IMG/VR virus record: IMGVR_UViG_3300023278_003366
Coordinates: 1 to 23,431 of that record
Origin: a virus
Direction: 5' to 3' (one strand)
Length of the DNA: 23,431 nt
The notes under the pieces were generated by a model that saw only the letters and a program-made list of their open reading frames with translations, was not told the DNA's origin and searched no databases. The position numbers and the translations under genes are program-made. Shown piece by piece: positions 23,326 to 23,431 of this stretch (its first letter is position 1; every line of letters begins with the position of its first letter).

Positions 23326-23431
23326 ATGTTCTTTAACATTTATATGCCCGTACTGGATGAATTCAGGGAAACTCCTATTAGGGACAATCCTGAGCCAAGC
23401 CTTAGCAGGAATGCTTCGGAAGGTGCAACGA
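23326..23431 (+). CDS. Start of an intron-interrupted gene (exon 1, 3'-partial)
   Basis: ATG 23326 follows a GTGTAATA box at the spacing seen before other genes. The frame stays open to the window edge but from about 23362 it runs through a group I intron core, so the apparent peptide after the first dozen codons is very unlikely to be protein. Exon 1 must be very short; the splice site cannot be placed. The start codon lies in the 5' arm of a small hairpin, AUGUU-CUUU-AACAU (23326-23339). Confidence 0.35.
   Translation, partial: MFFNIYMPVLDEFRETPIRDNPEPSLSRNASEGAT
23362..23431 (+). ncRNA. Group I self-splicing intron, P4-P5-P6 core (3'-truncated by window)
   Basis: The sequence carries the conserved group I segments in order. 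P4 is UUCAGG (23362-23367) paired with CCUGAG (23389-23394). J4/5 is GAAA (23368-23371). P5 is UCCU (23373-23376) with AGGG (23380-23383). J5/4 is ACAAU. P6 is CC (23395-23396) with GG (23422-23423). P6a is CC..AGCA (23400-23407) with UGCU..GG (23412-23419), capped by a GGAA tetraloop. The start of the P7/R segment, GUGCAACGA, runs into the edge. CAGGGAAA, CAATCCTGAGCCAAGCC and GGAAGGTGCA are very like the cyanobacterial tRNA-Leu intron core as I remember it. The 3' half (P3', P8, P7') and any homing endonuclease lie outside. Confidence 0.85.

Noticed and set aside
1-23431. CRISPR array, tRNA genes, insertion sequence or integrase
   Set aside because: No repeat-spacer pattern, no cloverleaf in the very short non-coding gaps, and no transposase or integrase motif in any translated frame.

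Overview
This window is part of the genome of a tailed bacteriophage, AT-rich by eye (not counted). Four adjacent minus-strand genes have the lambda tail-tip order gpL-gpK-gpI-gpJ, which points to a siphovirus with a long non-contractile tail infecting a Gram-negative host. The virus-type glycosyltransferases, DUF6165 protein and bacterial-style DnaE polymerase suggest an aquatic host, but the host cannot be named from sequence. Coding is almost continuous: genes overlap by a few bases or abut, there are no tRNA genes, and no gene-free stretch exceeds 60 bases.

Layout. (1) 1-5980, plus strand: a replication block. A C-family DNA polymerase (DnaE) appears as separate genes: a degenerate PHP domain (405-1094), a DEDDh proofreading exonuclease (1094-1726) and the catalytic core (1708-4284). 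A Clp-type AAA+ ATPase with only its first ATPase module (4284-5768) is start/stop coupled to the core, and a small basic protein follows. A strong intrinsic terminator (5985-6011) closes the block. (2) 6029-8043, plus: an aminoglycoside/choline-kinase-like protein that has lost both catalytic aspartates, coupled to an arginyl/leucyl-tRNA-protein transferase (ATE/Bpt) homologue. (3) 8010-8666, minus: an unrecognised protein converging on the transferase gene. (4) 8706-13527, plus: a possible ssDNA-binding protein, a GT4 glycosyltransferase fused to half of a GT9 domain, a DUF6165 gene, the other half of the GT9 domain, a Rad52-like annealing-protein candidate and a GNAT-like protein. (5) 21583-13517, minus: gpL, gpK (JAMM only), gpI, a 1732-residue gpJ with C-terminal lectin-like domains, and one more probable virion protein. 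(6) 21625-23309, plus: a GNAT-like small protein and a probable virion protein. (7) 23326-end: a new start codon immediately followed by the P4-P6 core of a group I intron, cut by the window edge.

Two themes stand out. First, two enzymes that are normally one chain (DnaE and a GT9 glycosyltransferase) are split with another gene lying exactly between the halves. Second, all seven genes or operons with free space upstream carry a TGTAATA/TATAATA-type box only 4-9 nt before the ATG and have no Shine-Dalgarno. This suggests a phage promoter giving leaderless or nearly leaderless messages, while genes inside operons are started by overlap or by classical ribosome sites.
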